DNA of 64,000 nt from Stakelama marina (lineage in GTDB: Bacteria > Pseudomonadota > Alphaproteobacteria > Sphingomonadales > Sphingomonadaceae), in contig NZ_JAGRQC010000004.1 in NCBI RefSeq assembly GCF_018122655.1, forward strand, positions 248,001-312,000. The letters are read 5' to 3'. The notes beneath the pieces were generated by a model. It was not told the DNA's origin. It ran no database searches and saw only the letters and a program-made list of their open reading frames with translations. Numbering within the stretch: position 1 is the first letter of the stretch; every line of letters starts with the position of its first letter. Shown piece after piece: positions 26,502-36,105 of the stretch. A program made the translations under genes and the position numbers.

Positions 26502-29500
26502 ATGCGGAGCTTTTCGGCTCGCTCGTTTTCGCATCTGGTACTCGGAGCCTCGGCCTTGGCGATCGCCGCCACGCCGGGAATCGCGCTCGCTCAGGATGCC
26601 GGCTCGACCGCGGGGCAGACGAGCAATTCGAACAATCAGGGGCAGTCCGACAATACGGCTACCGATCAGGCTGCGGCAGGTAACGAGATCGTCGTCACCG
26701 GCATCCGCGCCAGCTTGCGCGAGTCGATGAACCTGAAGCGTAACGCGCAGGGCGTTATCGATGCCATTTCGGCCGAGGACATCGGCAAATTCCCCGACAC
26801 CAACCTCGCCGAATCGCTTCAGCGCATCACCGGCGTGTCGATCGACCGTTCGAACGGCGAAGGTTCGACCGTTACCGTTCGCGGCTTCGGCCCTGAATTC
26901 AATCTCGTGCTGCTCAACGGCCGCGAGATGCCGACGTCTTCGCTGGGCGACGGCGCGAGCCCGCCTTCGTCGCGTTCGTTCGACTTCGCCAATCTGGCGT
27001 CCGAAGGAATTGCGGCGGTTGAAGTCTACAAGTCCGGCCGCGCCTCGCTGCCGACGGGCGGTATCGGTTCGACGATCAATATCCTGACGCCGCGGCCGCT
27101 CGATCGCCCGGGTTTTCAGGGCAGCCTCGCCGCCAAGGCGGTGCTCGACACCTCGCGCAACAGCGGCAGCCCGATCACGCCCGAATTTTCGGGCATCGTC
27201 AGCGATACCTTTGGCGACGGCAAGTTCGGCATCCTGATTTCGGGTGCGTATCAAAAGCGTCTTGCCAGCACGAATACGGCGAATGTCGACTGGCGCGACG
27301 GCTATCTGGGTTCCGAAAACAACTGGGGCTCGCTGCCGCAGCAGGGCGATCCGCGTTATGCGAACATCACCAACCGTCCCGGTCCGAACGACGTTTATGC
27401 CGTGCCGCAAAGCGCCTCGTACAACCTGAACGATATCGACCGTGTGCGGATCAACGGCCAGTTGGTGCTGCAATTCCGGCCGATCGATTCGCTGACGGCC
27501 ACGGTGGACTACACCTATTCGCAAAACACCGTCGAAGTGCGGAACAGCAATGTCGGCATCTGGTTCAACTTCAACGATGTGTCGAGCGAATGGACCGATG
27601 GTCCGGTTGCCGGCCCGGTATTCTATTCCGAGCATTTCGGCGCGAACGAGCGCAAGGACCTGTCGTACAGCGGCGCGCTGACCGCCAATCGTTCGATCAA
27701 CAAGTCGCTTGGCGGCAACCTGAAATGGGAAGCGCCGGGGGGCGTAACCGTTCAGCTCGACGCGCATCATTCGACTGCGGAATCGAAGCCGACCAATAAT
27801 TACGGCACCAGCAGTTCGGTCGGTAATGCCGTGTTTGGCATCGATAACCAGACGATCAATTTCGACAATTACATGCCGGTCCTGTCGTATCAGATGTATC
27901 CCGGCGTCGATCCGCTCGATCCCGCCAATATCACGCCGACCGGCAACTCTTTCCGCAATGCCTATTTCCGCGACGAGATTAATCAGGTCCAGCTGAAGGG
28001 GCATTACGACCACGACGGCAGCTTCCTCGACAGCCTCGATTTCGGCGTTTCCTATGTCGAGAACCGCGTCCGGTCGGCCTATGGCTATATTCAGAACGAG
28101 ACATGGAGCGGAGCCGGTCCGGCTTCGGACATTCCCGACGACATTTTCAAGCAGGTATCGCTGCCGGACAAGTTCGCGGGGCTGTCAGGTTCGGACGATC
28201 CGAACATGATCCAGAGCTTCTACACCTTCGATTTCCCGCGAATGGTGGACCTGATCGAGAATCTCTATCAAACGTGCAGCAATCCGGGCACGGGTTCGGC
28301 GCAGCCGGGCACCTGCCTGGCCAATTATACGGTCGATCGTCGCATTACCGAAAAGACGCTCGCGCCGTATATGCAGATCAACAACAAATTCTATCTGTTC
28401 GACAATCCCGCGCACCTCAATCTCGGGCTGCGTTACGAGCATACGAACATCGATTCCGGCGCGCTGGTGCCGATCCCGAACGGTGCCTCGTGGGACGCGG
28501 CCAACGAATTCTACGTACAATATTCGGGTGACAGCAACTTCACGGCGTTCAAGGGCGCGTATCAGAACTGGTTACCGGCAATCGATTTCGACATGGAGCC
28601 GGTCCAGGATGTGAAGCTGCGTGCGTCGTACAGCCATACGATCGCCCGTGCCGACTATGCCAGCCTGCAGGGCGGGTTGACGCTCGACACCCAGTTCCGT
28701 GTCGGCGGCGGTACCGGCGGCAACGGCAACCCCGGGCTGCTGCCGTACAAGTCGAAGAATATCGATCTGTCGGCGGAGTGGTATTACGGGCCGTCCAGCT
28801 ATCTGTCGGTCGGCTATTTCCACAAGGACGTGTCGAACTTCATTTCCAGCGCTCGCGTCGACATGACGGCGTTCGGACTGCGCACCCCGTATCAGGGACC
28901 GCGCTATCAGGCCGCGATCGCCGCACTCGGCGCAAATGCGGGTGCTCAGGACATTCGCCAGTATATCTTCGACAACTATCCGGGTTCGACGCAGCCGACC
29001 GGAACCGATCCGGCCGGTTACACGACGGGCAAGATCTTTGCGCTGCCCGAAGATCCGCTCGTGAATTTCCAGATTTCGCAGCCGGTCAACAGCGACCAGA
29101 CGGCGAAGCTTTCAGGCTGGGAGTTCGCTGTCCAGCACAGCTTCTGGGACACCGGGTTCGGCGTCATCCTGAACTACACGATCGTCAACGGCGATGCGAC
29201 GTTCGACAATACGCAGCCGTATAACGTGACCCAGTTCGCGCTGACCGGGCTCAGCGACAGCGCCAACGCGGTTGCGTTCTACGACAAGGGGCCGCTCCAG
29301 GCGCGTGTCGCATATAACTGGCGCGATCAGTTCCTCGCCGGAACGGGACCGAACCCTTATTATGTCGAGGCCTATGGGCAGGTCGACGCCAATGCGAGCT
29401 ACGAGTTCATGCCGGGGCTCCGGGCGTTCGTTGAGGTTATCAACCTGACCGGCGAAAGCCGTCGCGGCCATCGCAGGTCGGACCGGACCGTGACATTTGC

Positions 29501-29549
29501 CTCGCCAGGATATGCACGGTACTCGGGAGGTATCCGGTTCAACTTCTGA
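26502..29549 (+). CDS. TonB-dependent outer membrane receptor
   Basis: 1015 aa from MRSFSARSFS, with GGGGAGGAG upstream. A signal peptide is cleaved near residue 30 and a Gln/Asn/Thr-rich linker leads to the TonB box NEIVVTG (61-67). The plug domain (FPDTNLAESLQRITGVSIDR region) and a large beta-barrel follow, ending in an aromatic strand (YSGGIRFNF). This 'carbohydrate-type' receptor subgroup takes up oligosaccharides or other large ligands through TonB-ExbBD. It heads a cluster with halogenase-like, SapC, cupin and LacI genes. Confidence 0.95.
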   Translation: MRSFSARSFSHLVLGASALAIAATPGIALAQDAGSTAGQTSNSNNQGQSDNTATDQAAAGNEIVVTGIRASLRESMNLKRNAQGVIDAISAEDIGKFPDTNLAESLQRITGVSIDRSNGEGSTVTVRGFGPEFNLVLLNGREMPTSSLGDGASPPSSRSFDFANLASEGIAAVEVYKSGRASLPTGGIGSTINILTPRPLDRPGFQGSLAAKAVLDTSRNSGSPITPEFSGIVSDTFGDGKFGILISGAYQKRLASTNTANVDWRDGYLGSENNWGSLPQQGDPRYANITNRPGPNDVYAVPQSASYNLNDIDRVRINGQLVLQFRPIDSLTATVDYTYSQNTVEVRNSNVGIWFNFNDVSSEWTDGPVAGPVFYSEHFGANERKDLSYSGALTANRSINKSLGGNLKWEAPGGVTVQLDAHHSTAESKPTNNYGTSSSVGNAVFGIDNQTINFDNYMPVLSYQMYPGVDPLDPANITPTGNSFRNAYFRDEINQVQLKGHYDHDGSFLDSLDFGVSYVENRVRSAYGYIQNETWSGAGPASDIPDDIFKQVSLPDKFAGLSGSDDPNMIQSFYTFDFPRMVDLIENLYQTCSNPGTGSAQPGTCLANYTVDRRITEKTLAPYMQINNKFYLFDNPAHLNLGLRYEHTNIDSGALVPIPNGASWDAANEFYVQYSGDSNFTAFKGAYQNWLPAIDFDMEPVQDVKLRASYSHTIARADYASLQGGLTLDTQFRVGGGTGGNGNPGLLPYKSKNIDLSAEWYYGPSSYLSVGYFHKDVSNFISSARVDMTAFGLRTPYQGPRYQAAIAALGANAGAQDIRQYIFDNYPGSTQPTGTDPAGYTTGKIFALPEDPLVNFQISQPVNSDQTAKLSGWEFAVQHSFWDTGFGVILNYTIVNGDATFDNTQPYNVTQFALTGLSDSANAVAFYDKGPLQARVAYNWRDQFLAGTGPNPYYVEAYGQVDANASYEFMPGLRAFVEVINLTGESRRGHRRSDRTVTFASPGYARYSGGIRFNF

Positions 29550-29580
29550 TCCGGATCGACCCGGTGTCGTAACCACTTGC

Positions 29581-29613
29581 GGAGAAGTCATCCTGTGAGG
29601 GGATGACTTCTCC
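29581..29613 (+). promoter_or_regulatory. Perfect intercistronic hairpin between TonB receptor and halogenase genes
   Basis: GGAGAAGTCATCC and GGATGACTTCTCC form a perfect 13-bp stem with a 7-base loop, 32 bases past the receptor stop. No T tract follows, so it is more likely an mRNA processing or stabilising hairpin, or partial attenuator, than a full terminator. It covers an ATG in the halogenase frame and its GAGGGG, making that start poorly accessible. Confidence 0.7.
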
Positions 29614-29659
29614 GACGTGGCAAAAGGCTGGTCCCGAAAATTTCAGTGGGGACATTCGC

Positions 29660-31222
29660 GTGGCAACGCCAGTGACCAGGATCGTCATCGTCGGCGGCGG
29701 CACCGCCGGATGGCTGGCGGCCTGTCTGATCGCCGCCCGTGCGAAACGCGAAGGTCAACAGCGATTGCAGGTCACATTGATCGAATCCCCTGACATTCCG
29801 ACGATCGGTGTCGGCGAGGGGACGTGGCCGACCATGCGGCGAACGCTGGAGCGGATCGGTATCGGCGAGGCCGAGTTCCTGCTGGCGTGCGATGCGTCCT
29901 TCAAACAGGGGTCGCGCTTCGAAGGCTGGGTGACCGGACAGGCCGGCGATCATTATCTCCACCCCTTCACGCCGCCGGTCGATGGCGATCCTCGCGACGC
30001 GGTTGCGGCGTGGAGCGATAGCGGCGGACGCGATTTCGCCGATGCGGTCAGTCCGCAGCAGCGCGTCTGTGCGCTCGATCTCGCGCCGCGTCAGCGGGCA
30101 ATGCGCGACTATGCCGGTGCATTAAACTACGCCTATCACCTCGACGCCGGAAAGCTTGCGCAGTTGCTTGCCTGCCATGCCACCGAGCGCTTGGGCGTCA
30201 CCCATGTCCGCGATCATGTCACCGATGTGAAAATGCATGACAGCGGCGACATCGCCAGCGTTACGACGCGCGAACACGGCGATGTGGCCGGCGATCTGTT
30301 CATCGATTGCACGGGACACGCCGCGCTGCTGATCGGCGGTCGCTATGACGTACCGTTTCTCGACCGCGGCGATGTCCTGTTCAACGACCGCGCGCTCGCG
30401 GTTCAGGTGCCGGTTGCGCCCGGAAGCGCGATCCGGTCCCAGACCAATGCGACCGCGCACAAGGCCGGCTGGATCTGGGACATCGGGTTGCCGACGCGTC
30501 GCGGCATCGGTTGCGTCTATTCCTCGGCGCATATCGATGATGATGCGGCTGCGCGCGAGCTTGAGGCCTATATTGGCTGCACGGCGCCCGATGCTGAAGC
30601 GCCGAATTTATCGTTCCGGCGACTGACATTCCGGTCGGGACATCGCGAACGCTTCTGGGAACGCAATTGCCTTGCGATTGGGCTGTCAGCGGGTTTTCTC
30701 GAGCCGCTGGAAGCATCCGCCATCGTGCTGATCGAACTTTCGCTCGACGCACTGCTCGACAATTTTCCGGTGACGCGGGAGGTGATGGATATCCATGCGC
30801 GCCGTTTCAACGATCTGTTCCGCTATCGTTGGGACCGGGTGGTCGAGTTTTTGAAGCTGCACTACCTGCTCAGCCGGCGTGAGGAACGCTATTGGCGCGA
30901 CCACCGCGCGGCGGACAGCGTGCCGACGCGGCTGTCGGACCTGCTCGAAATATGGCGCTACCAGCCGCCATCGACGCGCGATTTCGGCGCGGTCGACGAA
31001 ATCTTCCCCGCCGCAAGCTATCAATATGTGCTTTACGGGATGGGCTTTCCCGGCCCCGCGGACGGACCGCTGACGCACCCTGGAGCGGGGCGGGCAGTAC
31101 AGGCGTTTCAACAGGTCGAACAGCGTGCGCGTTCGTTGGCCGCGGCTTTGCCGACCAACCGCGTCTATCTTGACGCATTGCAGGCCGCGGGCCTTACTCC
31201 CGCGCGGGAGAATATACACTGA
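29660..31222 (+). CDS. Tryptophan halogenase-family flavoprotein (first copy)
   Basis: 520 aa from a GTG with GGGGA seven bases upstream. An ATG 19 codons earlier lies inside a strong hairpin. The FAD motif GGGTAGW is near the N-terminus. K82 ([12 protein letters not shown]) corresponds to the catalytic Lys of flavin-dependent halogenases, and GFLEPLE holds the conserved Glu. The diagnostic WxWxIP motif reads WIWDIGLP, so it is altered. Known relatives use FADH2, O2 and halide to halogenate indoles, but many cluster members are uncharacterised. The next gene starts directly after its stop. Confidence 0.85.
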   Translation: MATPVTRIVIVGGGTAGWLAACLIAARAKREGQQRLQVTLIESPDIPTIGVGEGTWPTMRRTLERIGIGEAEFLLACDASFKQGSRFEGWVTGQAGDHYLHPFTPPVDGDPRDAVAAWSDSGGRDFADAVSPQQRVCALDLAPRQRAMRDYAGALNYAYHLDAGKLAQLLACHATERLGVTHVRDHVTDVKMHDSGDIASVTTREHGDVAGDLFIDCTGHAALLIGGRYDVPFLDRGDVLFNDRALAVQVPVAPGSAIRSQTNATAHKAGWIWDIGLPTRRGIGCVYSSAHIDDDAAARELEAYIGCTAPDAEAPNLSFRRLTFRSGHRERFWERNCLAIGLSAGFLEPLEASAIVLIELSLDALLDNFPVTREVMDIHARRFNDLFRYRWDRVVEFLKLHYLLSRREERYWRDHRAADSVPTRLSDLLEIWRYQPPSTRDFGAVDEIFPAASYQYVLYGMGFPGPADGPLTHPGAGRAVQAFQQVEQRARSLAAALPTNRVYLDALQAAGLTPARENIH

Positions 31223-31223
31223 C

Positions 31224-31940
31224 ATGACAAGCCACGCCGTTCTGACCGCCGAAGACCACCGCGACCTGCGCATCCGTACCGAACGGGCTGCCGAGCTTGG
31301 GGACGGGGTGATGTGCTGCATCACGGTGCCGCAGGAATTCCGGCGCGTTCAGAACGAATATCCGATCCTTTTTCGCCGCAGCGCCGATCGCGACAGCTTT
31401 ACCGCGCTGGCGATGTTCGGCTTTGAAAACGGTGAAAACCTGTTCCTGGAAGGCGGTCGTTGGGATGCCCGCTATCGCCCGCTTGCGATCGATATCCAGC
31501 CGTTCCTGATCGGAAGGGAAGCGCCGGATTCGGAAGCGCGCCAGGTGCATGTCGACATGGCTTCGCCGCGGATCGCCGACGGTGAAGGCGTGCGGGTATT
31601 CGATGAGGATGGGCGCCCGACGCCCTATCTCGAAACCGTTGCCGAACAGCTTGGCGCTCTCGATGTCGGATTCCAGGCATCGGGCGAGTTTTTCGCGGCG
31701 CTCGGGCGTTTCAACCTGCTCGAGCCGCTGACGCTCGAAATCACGCTCGACGACGGATCGACCAATCGGCTGGTCGGCTTCCACGTTATCGACGAGGATC
31801 GGCTGCGCGCGCTCGATGCGTCGGCGCTCGGCGAATTGCAGGCTGCGGATCATCTGATGCCGATCTTCATGGCGCTTGCTTCGCTCGGCAATCTCGACGC
31901 GCTGATTGCGCGCAAGAACAAGCGACAGGGCCATGGCTGA
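31224..31940 (+). CDS. SapC family protein
   Basis: 238 aa, starting one base after the halogenase stop. The segment VPQEFRRVQNEYPILFRR and the LF.EGGRWDARYRPLAIDIQPF region are typical of the SapC family (named for a Campylobacter S-layer gene). No signal peptide or membrane helix is seen, so it is cytoplasmic. The molecular function is unknown; it recurs beside TonB receptors and tryptophan halogenases in proteobacteria. It overlaps the next gene by 8 bases. Confidence 0.85.
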   Translation: MTSHAVLTAEDHRDLRIRTERAAELGDGVMCCITVPQEFRRVQNEYPILFRRSADRDSFTALAMFGFENGENLFLEGGRWDARYRPLAIDIQPFLIGREAPDSEARQVHVDMASPRIADGEGVRVFDEDGRPTPYLETVAEQLGALDVGFQASGEFFAALGRFNLLEPLTLEITLDDGSTNRLVGFHVIDEDRLRALDASALGELQAADHLMPIFMALASLGNLDALIARKNKRQGHG

Positions 31941-32964
31941 GGCTGACCCCGGCATTTTCAGCGCGATGTCGCGCGTGCCGGAAATTGCGGTTGCCGGCGC
32001 GTCGGAGCTCGATGTTCATCTGCGCGAAGCCGATCGACCGTTCGTCGTCCGCGGACTGGTAAAGGATTGGCCGCTGGTCGAGGCCGGACAGCGTTCGGGA
32101 CGCGAGGCGCGCGATTATATCGTCCGGCGTCGGCGCGACGTGCCCTTCACCGTGTCGGTAGGAGCCCCCGAATCCGGCGGTCGGCTGTTCTACGACGAAG
32201 CGATGGCGATGAACTTTCGCATGGCCCGCGGCAAGCTGCCCGAGGTCTTTGCCCAGATCGATGCAGCAGAGGGGCGGGACGATGCGCCGCCCATCTATCT
32301 CGCGTCGATCGACATGTTCGAATTCTTCTCCGGTCTGCATGAGGAGAACCATGTCGATCTCGGCGATCGTCGCTGCATCGCGAGCATCTGGATGGGAACC
32401 CGCACTCGCATCGCCGCGCATAACGACTTTCCCGACAATCTTGCCTGCGTGGCGGTCGGCAAGCGGCGCTTCACGCTGTTTCCGCGCGAACAGTTCCGCA
32501 ACCTCTATCTGGGGCCGGTCGACAATACACCTGCCGGACGCGCGGTCAGCATGGTCGATTTCCACCGACCCGATTTCGACAAGCACCCCAGATTTCGCGA
32601 GGCGCTGAAGCATGCGCAGGTGGCCGAGCTCGATGCCGGCGACGCGCTCTATATTCCGTCGATGTGGTGGCACCATGTCGAAGGCTTGTCGCCTTTCAAC
32701 GTGCTGGTGAACTATTGGTGGCGCGAAACCCCGCGCTGGATGGGGCAGCCACAGGATGCGCTCAACCACGCAATGATGGCGATCCGCGATCTGCCCGAGG
32801 ACGAAAAGCGGCACTGGCGCGACATGTTCGATTATTATGTCTTCGAAAATGACGAGTCAGTTGTCGCGCATATTCCCGAAAAGGGCCGCAGCGTCCTTTC
32901 GCCGCTGACCGCGGAAAGCGCGTCGCGCATACGCTCCTTTCTGTTGCGGCAGCTTAGCCGGTGA
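31933..32964 (+). CDS. Cupin-like (cupin_8/JmjC-type) Fe(II) oxygenase-like protein
   Basis: 343 aa. The double-stranded beta-helix carries the metal set H163-x-D165 (AAHNDFPDN) and a distal His in MWWHHVEG (247/248). Known relatives are 2-oxoglutarate Fe(II) hydroxylases acting on proteins, so a hydroxylase or metal-binding role is likely; the substrate is unknown. It overlaps sapC by 8 bases and the second halogenase by 4, so the proteins are probably made together. Confidence 0.82.
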   Translation: MAEADPGIFSAMSRVPEIAVAGASELDVHLREADRPFVVRGLVKDWPLVEAGQRSGREARDYIVRRRRDVPFTVSVGAPESGGRLFYDEAMAMNFRMARGKLPEVFAQIDAAEGRDDAPPIYLASIDMFEFFSGLHEENHVDLGDRRCIASIWMGTRTRIAAHNDFPDNLACVAVGKRRFTLFPREQFRNLYLGPVDNTPAGRAVSMVDFHRPDFDKHPRFREALKHAQVAELDAGDALYIPSMWWHHVEGLSPFNVLVNYWWRETPRWMGQPQDALNHAMMAIRDLPEDEKRHWRDMFDYYVFENDESVVAHIPEKGRSVLSPLTAESASRIRSFLLRQLSR

Positions 32965-34469
32965 CCGGGGGCGGGGGGCAGAAGCTGCGCCGGGTGGTGA
33001 TTGCCGGTGGCGGCACCGCCGGATGGATGGCGGCGGCGGCGATCGCCCGAACGCTTGGTCGGACCGTCGATGTGACGCTGGTCGAATCCGATGCGATCGG
33101 GACGGTGGGAGTGGGGGAATCGACGATCCCGCCGCTCGTCACCTACAACCGCCTGCTCGGCATCAACGAAGCCGATTTCATGCGCGCGACGCAGGCGACG
33201 TTCAAGCTGGGCATCCAGTTCGAGGGCTGGAAGAACGGCAGCGACAGCTATTTCCATTCCTTCGGCCTGACCGGAAAGGATCACTGGTCGGCGGGCTTCC
33301 AGCATTTCTGGCTCTACGGTCGCGAAAAGGGCCATTGCCAGCCCTATGACGATTATTGCCTCGAACTCGCCGCGGCGATGGCGGGCAAGTTCGCGCACCT
33401 GCCCGACAACCGGATGAACTATGCCTATCAGCTCGATTCGACGCTGTATGCCAGGTTCCTTCGCAAGATGGCCGAAGCCGATGGCGTCACGCGGATCGAG
33501 GGCAAGATTTCGCAGGTCGAGCTGGATGGAGAGACAGGCGATATCGCTGCGCTCCGCCTCGAATCGGATCGGCGTATCGAAGGCGACTTGTTCCTCGACT
33601 GCACGGGTTTCCGTGCGCTGTTGATCGAGGGCGCGCTTCATGCCGGCTTCGATGACTGGACGCACTATCTGCCGTGCGACCGGGCGATTGCGGTGCAGAC
33701 GGCGAATGTTCGCCCGCCCGTACCCTATACGCGCGCCATCACGCACGACGCAGGCTGGCAGTGGCGCATTCCGCTTCAGCACAGGACCGGCAACGGTCTG
33801 GTCTATTGCAGCCGCTATCTCGCTCAGGACGACGCACTCGAAAGACTGCTGGGCAATGTCGAGGGGGAAGCGCTGACCGAACCCAATTTCCTGCGCTTCA
33901 CGACCGGCGCACGGCGGCGGCAATGGTATCGCAATTGCGTCGCCATCGGGCTTTCGGGCGGGTTCATGGAGCCGCTTGAATCGACGAGCATTCACCTGAT
34001 CCAGCGCGCGGTTCTGCGACTGATCCGAATGATGCCGCTGAACCATATCAGCGCGCGCGACGTGGCCGAATTCAACGACCAGCAATTCACCGATATGGCG
34101 CAAATTCGCGACTTTCTGATCCTTCACTACAAGGCGACCGAGCGGCGCGACAGCGCCTTCTGGCGGCTATGCGCGGACATGGAGATTCCCGACACGCTCG
34201 AGCAGAAGGTCGAACTGTTCCGCGAAACGGGGCGCGTATTCCGGCGAAACGAAGAATTGTTCGCCGAAAACAGCTGGGTCCAGGTGATGATGGGGCAGGG
34301 CATCGTGCCGCAATCCTATCATCCCATCGCTGCGAAGCTTCGCGACGACGAGCTGGAAAAGCTTCTCGTCTCGCTGCGCGAGGATGTTGCGCGAACCGTC
34401 GGATCGCTTCCCGAACACGCCGCCTATGTCGCACGCTATTGCGGCGCGTCCGACGAAGCGGCGGCCTGA
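32961..34469 (+). CDS. Tryptophan halogenase-family flavoprotein (second copy)
   Basis: 502 aa with a GTG start overlapping the cupin stop (GTGA). FAD motif GGGTAGW, K82 (ATFKLGIQFEGW), intact WQWRIP in the WxWxIP motif and GFMEPLE are all present, as in active flavin-dependent halogenases. A reduced-flavin partner is needed and none is encoded in the cluster. It differs clearly from the first copy in sequence, so they are old paralogues rather than a recent duplication. LacI follows after 6 bases. Confidence 0.9.
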   Translation: MTGGGGQKLRRVVIAGGGTAGWMAAAAIARTLGRTVDVTLVESDAIGTVGVGESTIPPLVTYNRLLGINEADFMRATQATFKLGIQFEGWKNGSDSYFHSFGLTGKDHWSAGFQHFWLYGREKGHCQPYDDYCLELAAAMAGKFAHLPDNRMNYAYQLDSTLYARFLRKMAEADGVTRIEGKISQVELDGETGDIAALRLESDRRIEGDLFLDCTGFRALLIEGALHAGFDDWTHYLPCDRAIAVQTANVRPPVPYTRAITHDAGWQWRIPLQHRTGNGLVYCSRYLAQDDALERLLGNVEGEALTEPNFLRFTTGARRRQWYRNCVAIGLSGGFMEPLESTSIHLIQRAVLRLIRMMPLNHISARDVAEFNDQQFTDMAQIRDFLILHYKATERRDSAFWRLCADMEIPDTLEQKVELFRETGRVFRRNEELFAENSWVQVMMGQGIVPQSYHPIAAKLRDDELEKLLVSLREDVARTVGSLPEHAAYVARYCGASDEAAA

Positions 34470-34475
34470 CTGCGG

Positions 34476-35546
34476 ATGGCGAGGCGCAGGCAATCCGTCA
34501 CGATCAAGCATGTCGCAGCAGATGCCGGGGTATCGCTGCAGACCGTCAGCCGTGTCATCAACAACGAACCCAATGTGCGGCCCGAGATGCAGGAACGGGT
34601 CCGCGCATCGATCGCCAAGCTGGGATATGTGCCGTCGATCGCAGCGCAGCGGATGGCCGGGCGGCGCTCCTACCTGATCGTTGCGCTCAACGACCGCGAG
34701 CGCACCATTGCCGACTGGCGCAAGCGCGAGGGCACCGACTGGGTCGACCAGATGATGTTCGGCGGCATTTTGAAATGTACCGAACATGGCTATCGCCTGA
34801 TCGTCGAGCTGGTCGATACACATAGCGACCATATCGAGCGTGAATTGCTCGCCGCGATCGCGTCGTTGCAACCCGACGGCGTGATCCTGACGCCGCCGCA
34901 TTCGCAGAACCAGAAGATTCTCGAGATACTCGACGATCACAAGATCAGCATCGCGCGGATCGGGTCGCTGACCGACGGCCCGGGCTTCCTGCTGACGATG
35001 GACGACGAACATGCCGCGCGGCTGGCGACCGAGCATCTCGTCGAACTGGGGCACCACCGGATCGGTTTTATCGCCGGGCCGCCCGAATATGAACTGAGCG
35101 GATGGCGCGTGGTCGGTTGGAAGGCCGCGATGCGCGATGCCGGAATCGATAGCGGTGGCTTGTTCGCGCAGGGCGACTTCAGTTTCGCCTCGGGCCGAGC
35201 GGCTGCCGAAGCGTTGTTGGGGGGCGACGATCCGGTGACCGCGATCATCGCCAGCAACGACCAGATGACGCTGGGTGCGTTAGAGGTGGTACGCGAGCAT
35301 GGCCTCCGCGTGCCGGAGGATTTTTCGCTCATCAGCTTCGACGACACGCCGGTCATCCGCTTTTCGCATCCGCCGCTTACCGCGGTTCAGCAGCCGATCG
35401 CCGAAGTGGCATCGCGCGCGGTGGAACTGATTATTTCCGATCAGGCCGGTAAGAAGGTGTCGCGCGAACCGGTTGTCGTGCCGGCGAGCCTGGTCGTGCG
35501 CAATTCGACGGCTCGCCGCCGGCCGGCGCTCAAGGATACGGCCTAG
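34476..35546 (+). CDS. LacI family transcriptional regulator
   Basis: 356 aa: helix-turn-helix and hinge at residues 8-55 (VTIKHVAADAGVSLQTVSRVINNEP), then a periplasmic-binding-like sensor domain (GFIAGPPEYELSGWR, IIASNDQMTLGALEV). Known LacI proteins release or bind DNA on sugar binding. Last gene of the receptor-halogenase cluster, 6 bases after the second halogenase, so it likely controls the cluster, possibly through the symmetric sites before the receptor gene. Confidence 0.93.
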   Translation: MARRRQSVTIKHVAADAGVSLQTVSRVINNEPNVRPEMQERVRASIAKLGYVPSIAAQRMAGRRSYLIVALNDRERTIADWRKREGTDWVDQMMFGGILKCTEHGYRLIVELVDTHSDHIERELLAAIASLQPDGVILTPPHSQNQKILEILDDHKISIARIGSLTDGPGFLLTMDDEHAARLATEHLVELGHHRIGFIAGPPEYELSGWRVVGWKAAMRDAGIDSGGLFAQGDFSFASGRAAAEALLGGDDPVTAIIASNDQMTLGALEVVREHGLRVPEDFSLISFDDTPVIRFSHPPLTAVQQPIAEVASRAVELIISDQAGKKVSREPVVVPASLVVRNSTARRRPALKDTA

Positions 35547-35552
35547 CGCCCG

Positions 35553-36029
35553 TCAGGGAGCCTCGTCCTCGTCCTTACGGACGCCTGGCAACCACGGTTT
35601 GACGATGCGCACGCCGGCAAGAAGCAGGACGCCGAAACCGGTCGCAAGGATCACGACGCCATATTGGCCGGCGCCGCAAGCAATTCCGATCGCCGCGGCT
35701 AGCCAGACATTGGCCGCGGTTGTGATGTTGTGAACCGAACGGCCCTTCACGAAGATGAGCCCCGCCGCAATGAAGCCGATCGCCTGCGCCAGTCCCTGTA
35801 CGACGCGAAGCGGATCGGGCTGCGCGCTGGTACCGCGCAACTGATCGAACAGCAGCAGCGCCGAAACGGTGATGACCGCGCTGCTGAGCGCGATGATGCC
35901 GTTGGTCCGTATCCCGGCCGCATGGCCATGCACTTCCCGGTCGAAGCCAAGCGCCGCGCCGAGCAGCGTCGCGAGACCGATGCGCAGGGCCATCTGCGCA
36001 AAGCCGAGGTCGATCGGCGAAACGTCCAT
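35553..36029 (-). CDS. MgtC/SapB family membrane protein
   Basis: 158 aa with four hydrophobic segments and the family pattern LLGAALGFDREVHGHAAGIRT followed by GLAQAIGFIAAGLIF and NVWLAAAIGIACGAG. GGAG lies upstream of the ATG. MgtC-like proteins sit in the inner membrane; they influence magnesium adaptation and F-ATPase in pathogens, but the role in this branch is unclear. It lacks the C-terminal soluble domain of Salmonella MgtC. It converges with the LacI gene. Confidence 0.85.
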   Translation of the reverse strand: MDVSPIDLGFAQMALRIGLATLLGAALGFDREVHGHAAGIRTNGIIALSSAVITVSALLLFDQLRGTSAQPDPLRVVQGLAQAIGFIAAGLIFVKGRSVHNITTAANVWLAAAIGIACGAGQYGVVILATGFGVLLLAGVRIVKPWLPGVRKDEDEAP

Positions 36030-36105
36030 GCCAACTCCAACATGTTTCGACCCGTTGTGGGGCCAGCCAGTTGCGCTGCGGCCCGATAGGTTTAGATCAC
36101 ATCCT

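Noticed and set aside
26487..28013. 508-codon minus-strand frame opposite the TonB receptor
   Set aside because: The plus strand encodes a full receptor with signal peptide, TonB box, plug and barrel; the antisense product is Arg-rich and featureless.
29603..29659. N-terminal 19 codons of the first halogenase frame
   Set aside because: The start lies inside a 13-bp hairpin with no spaced ribosome site. The downstream GTG fits both the signal and the homologue length.
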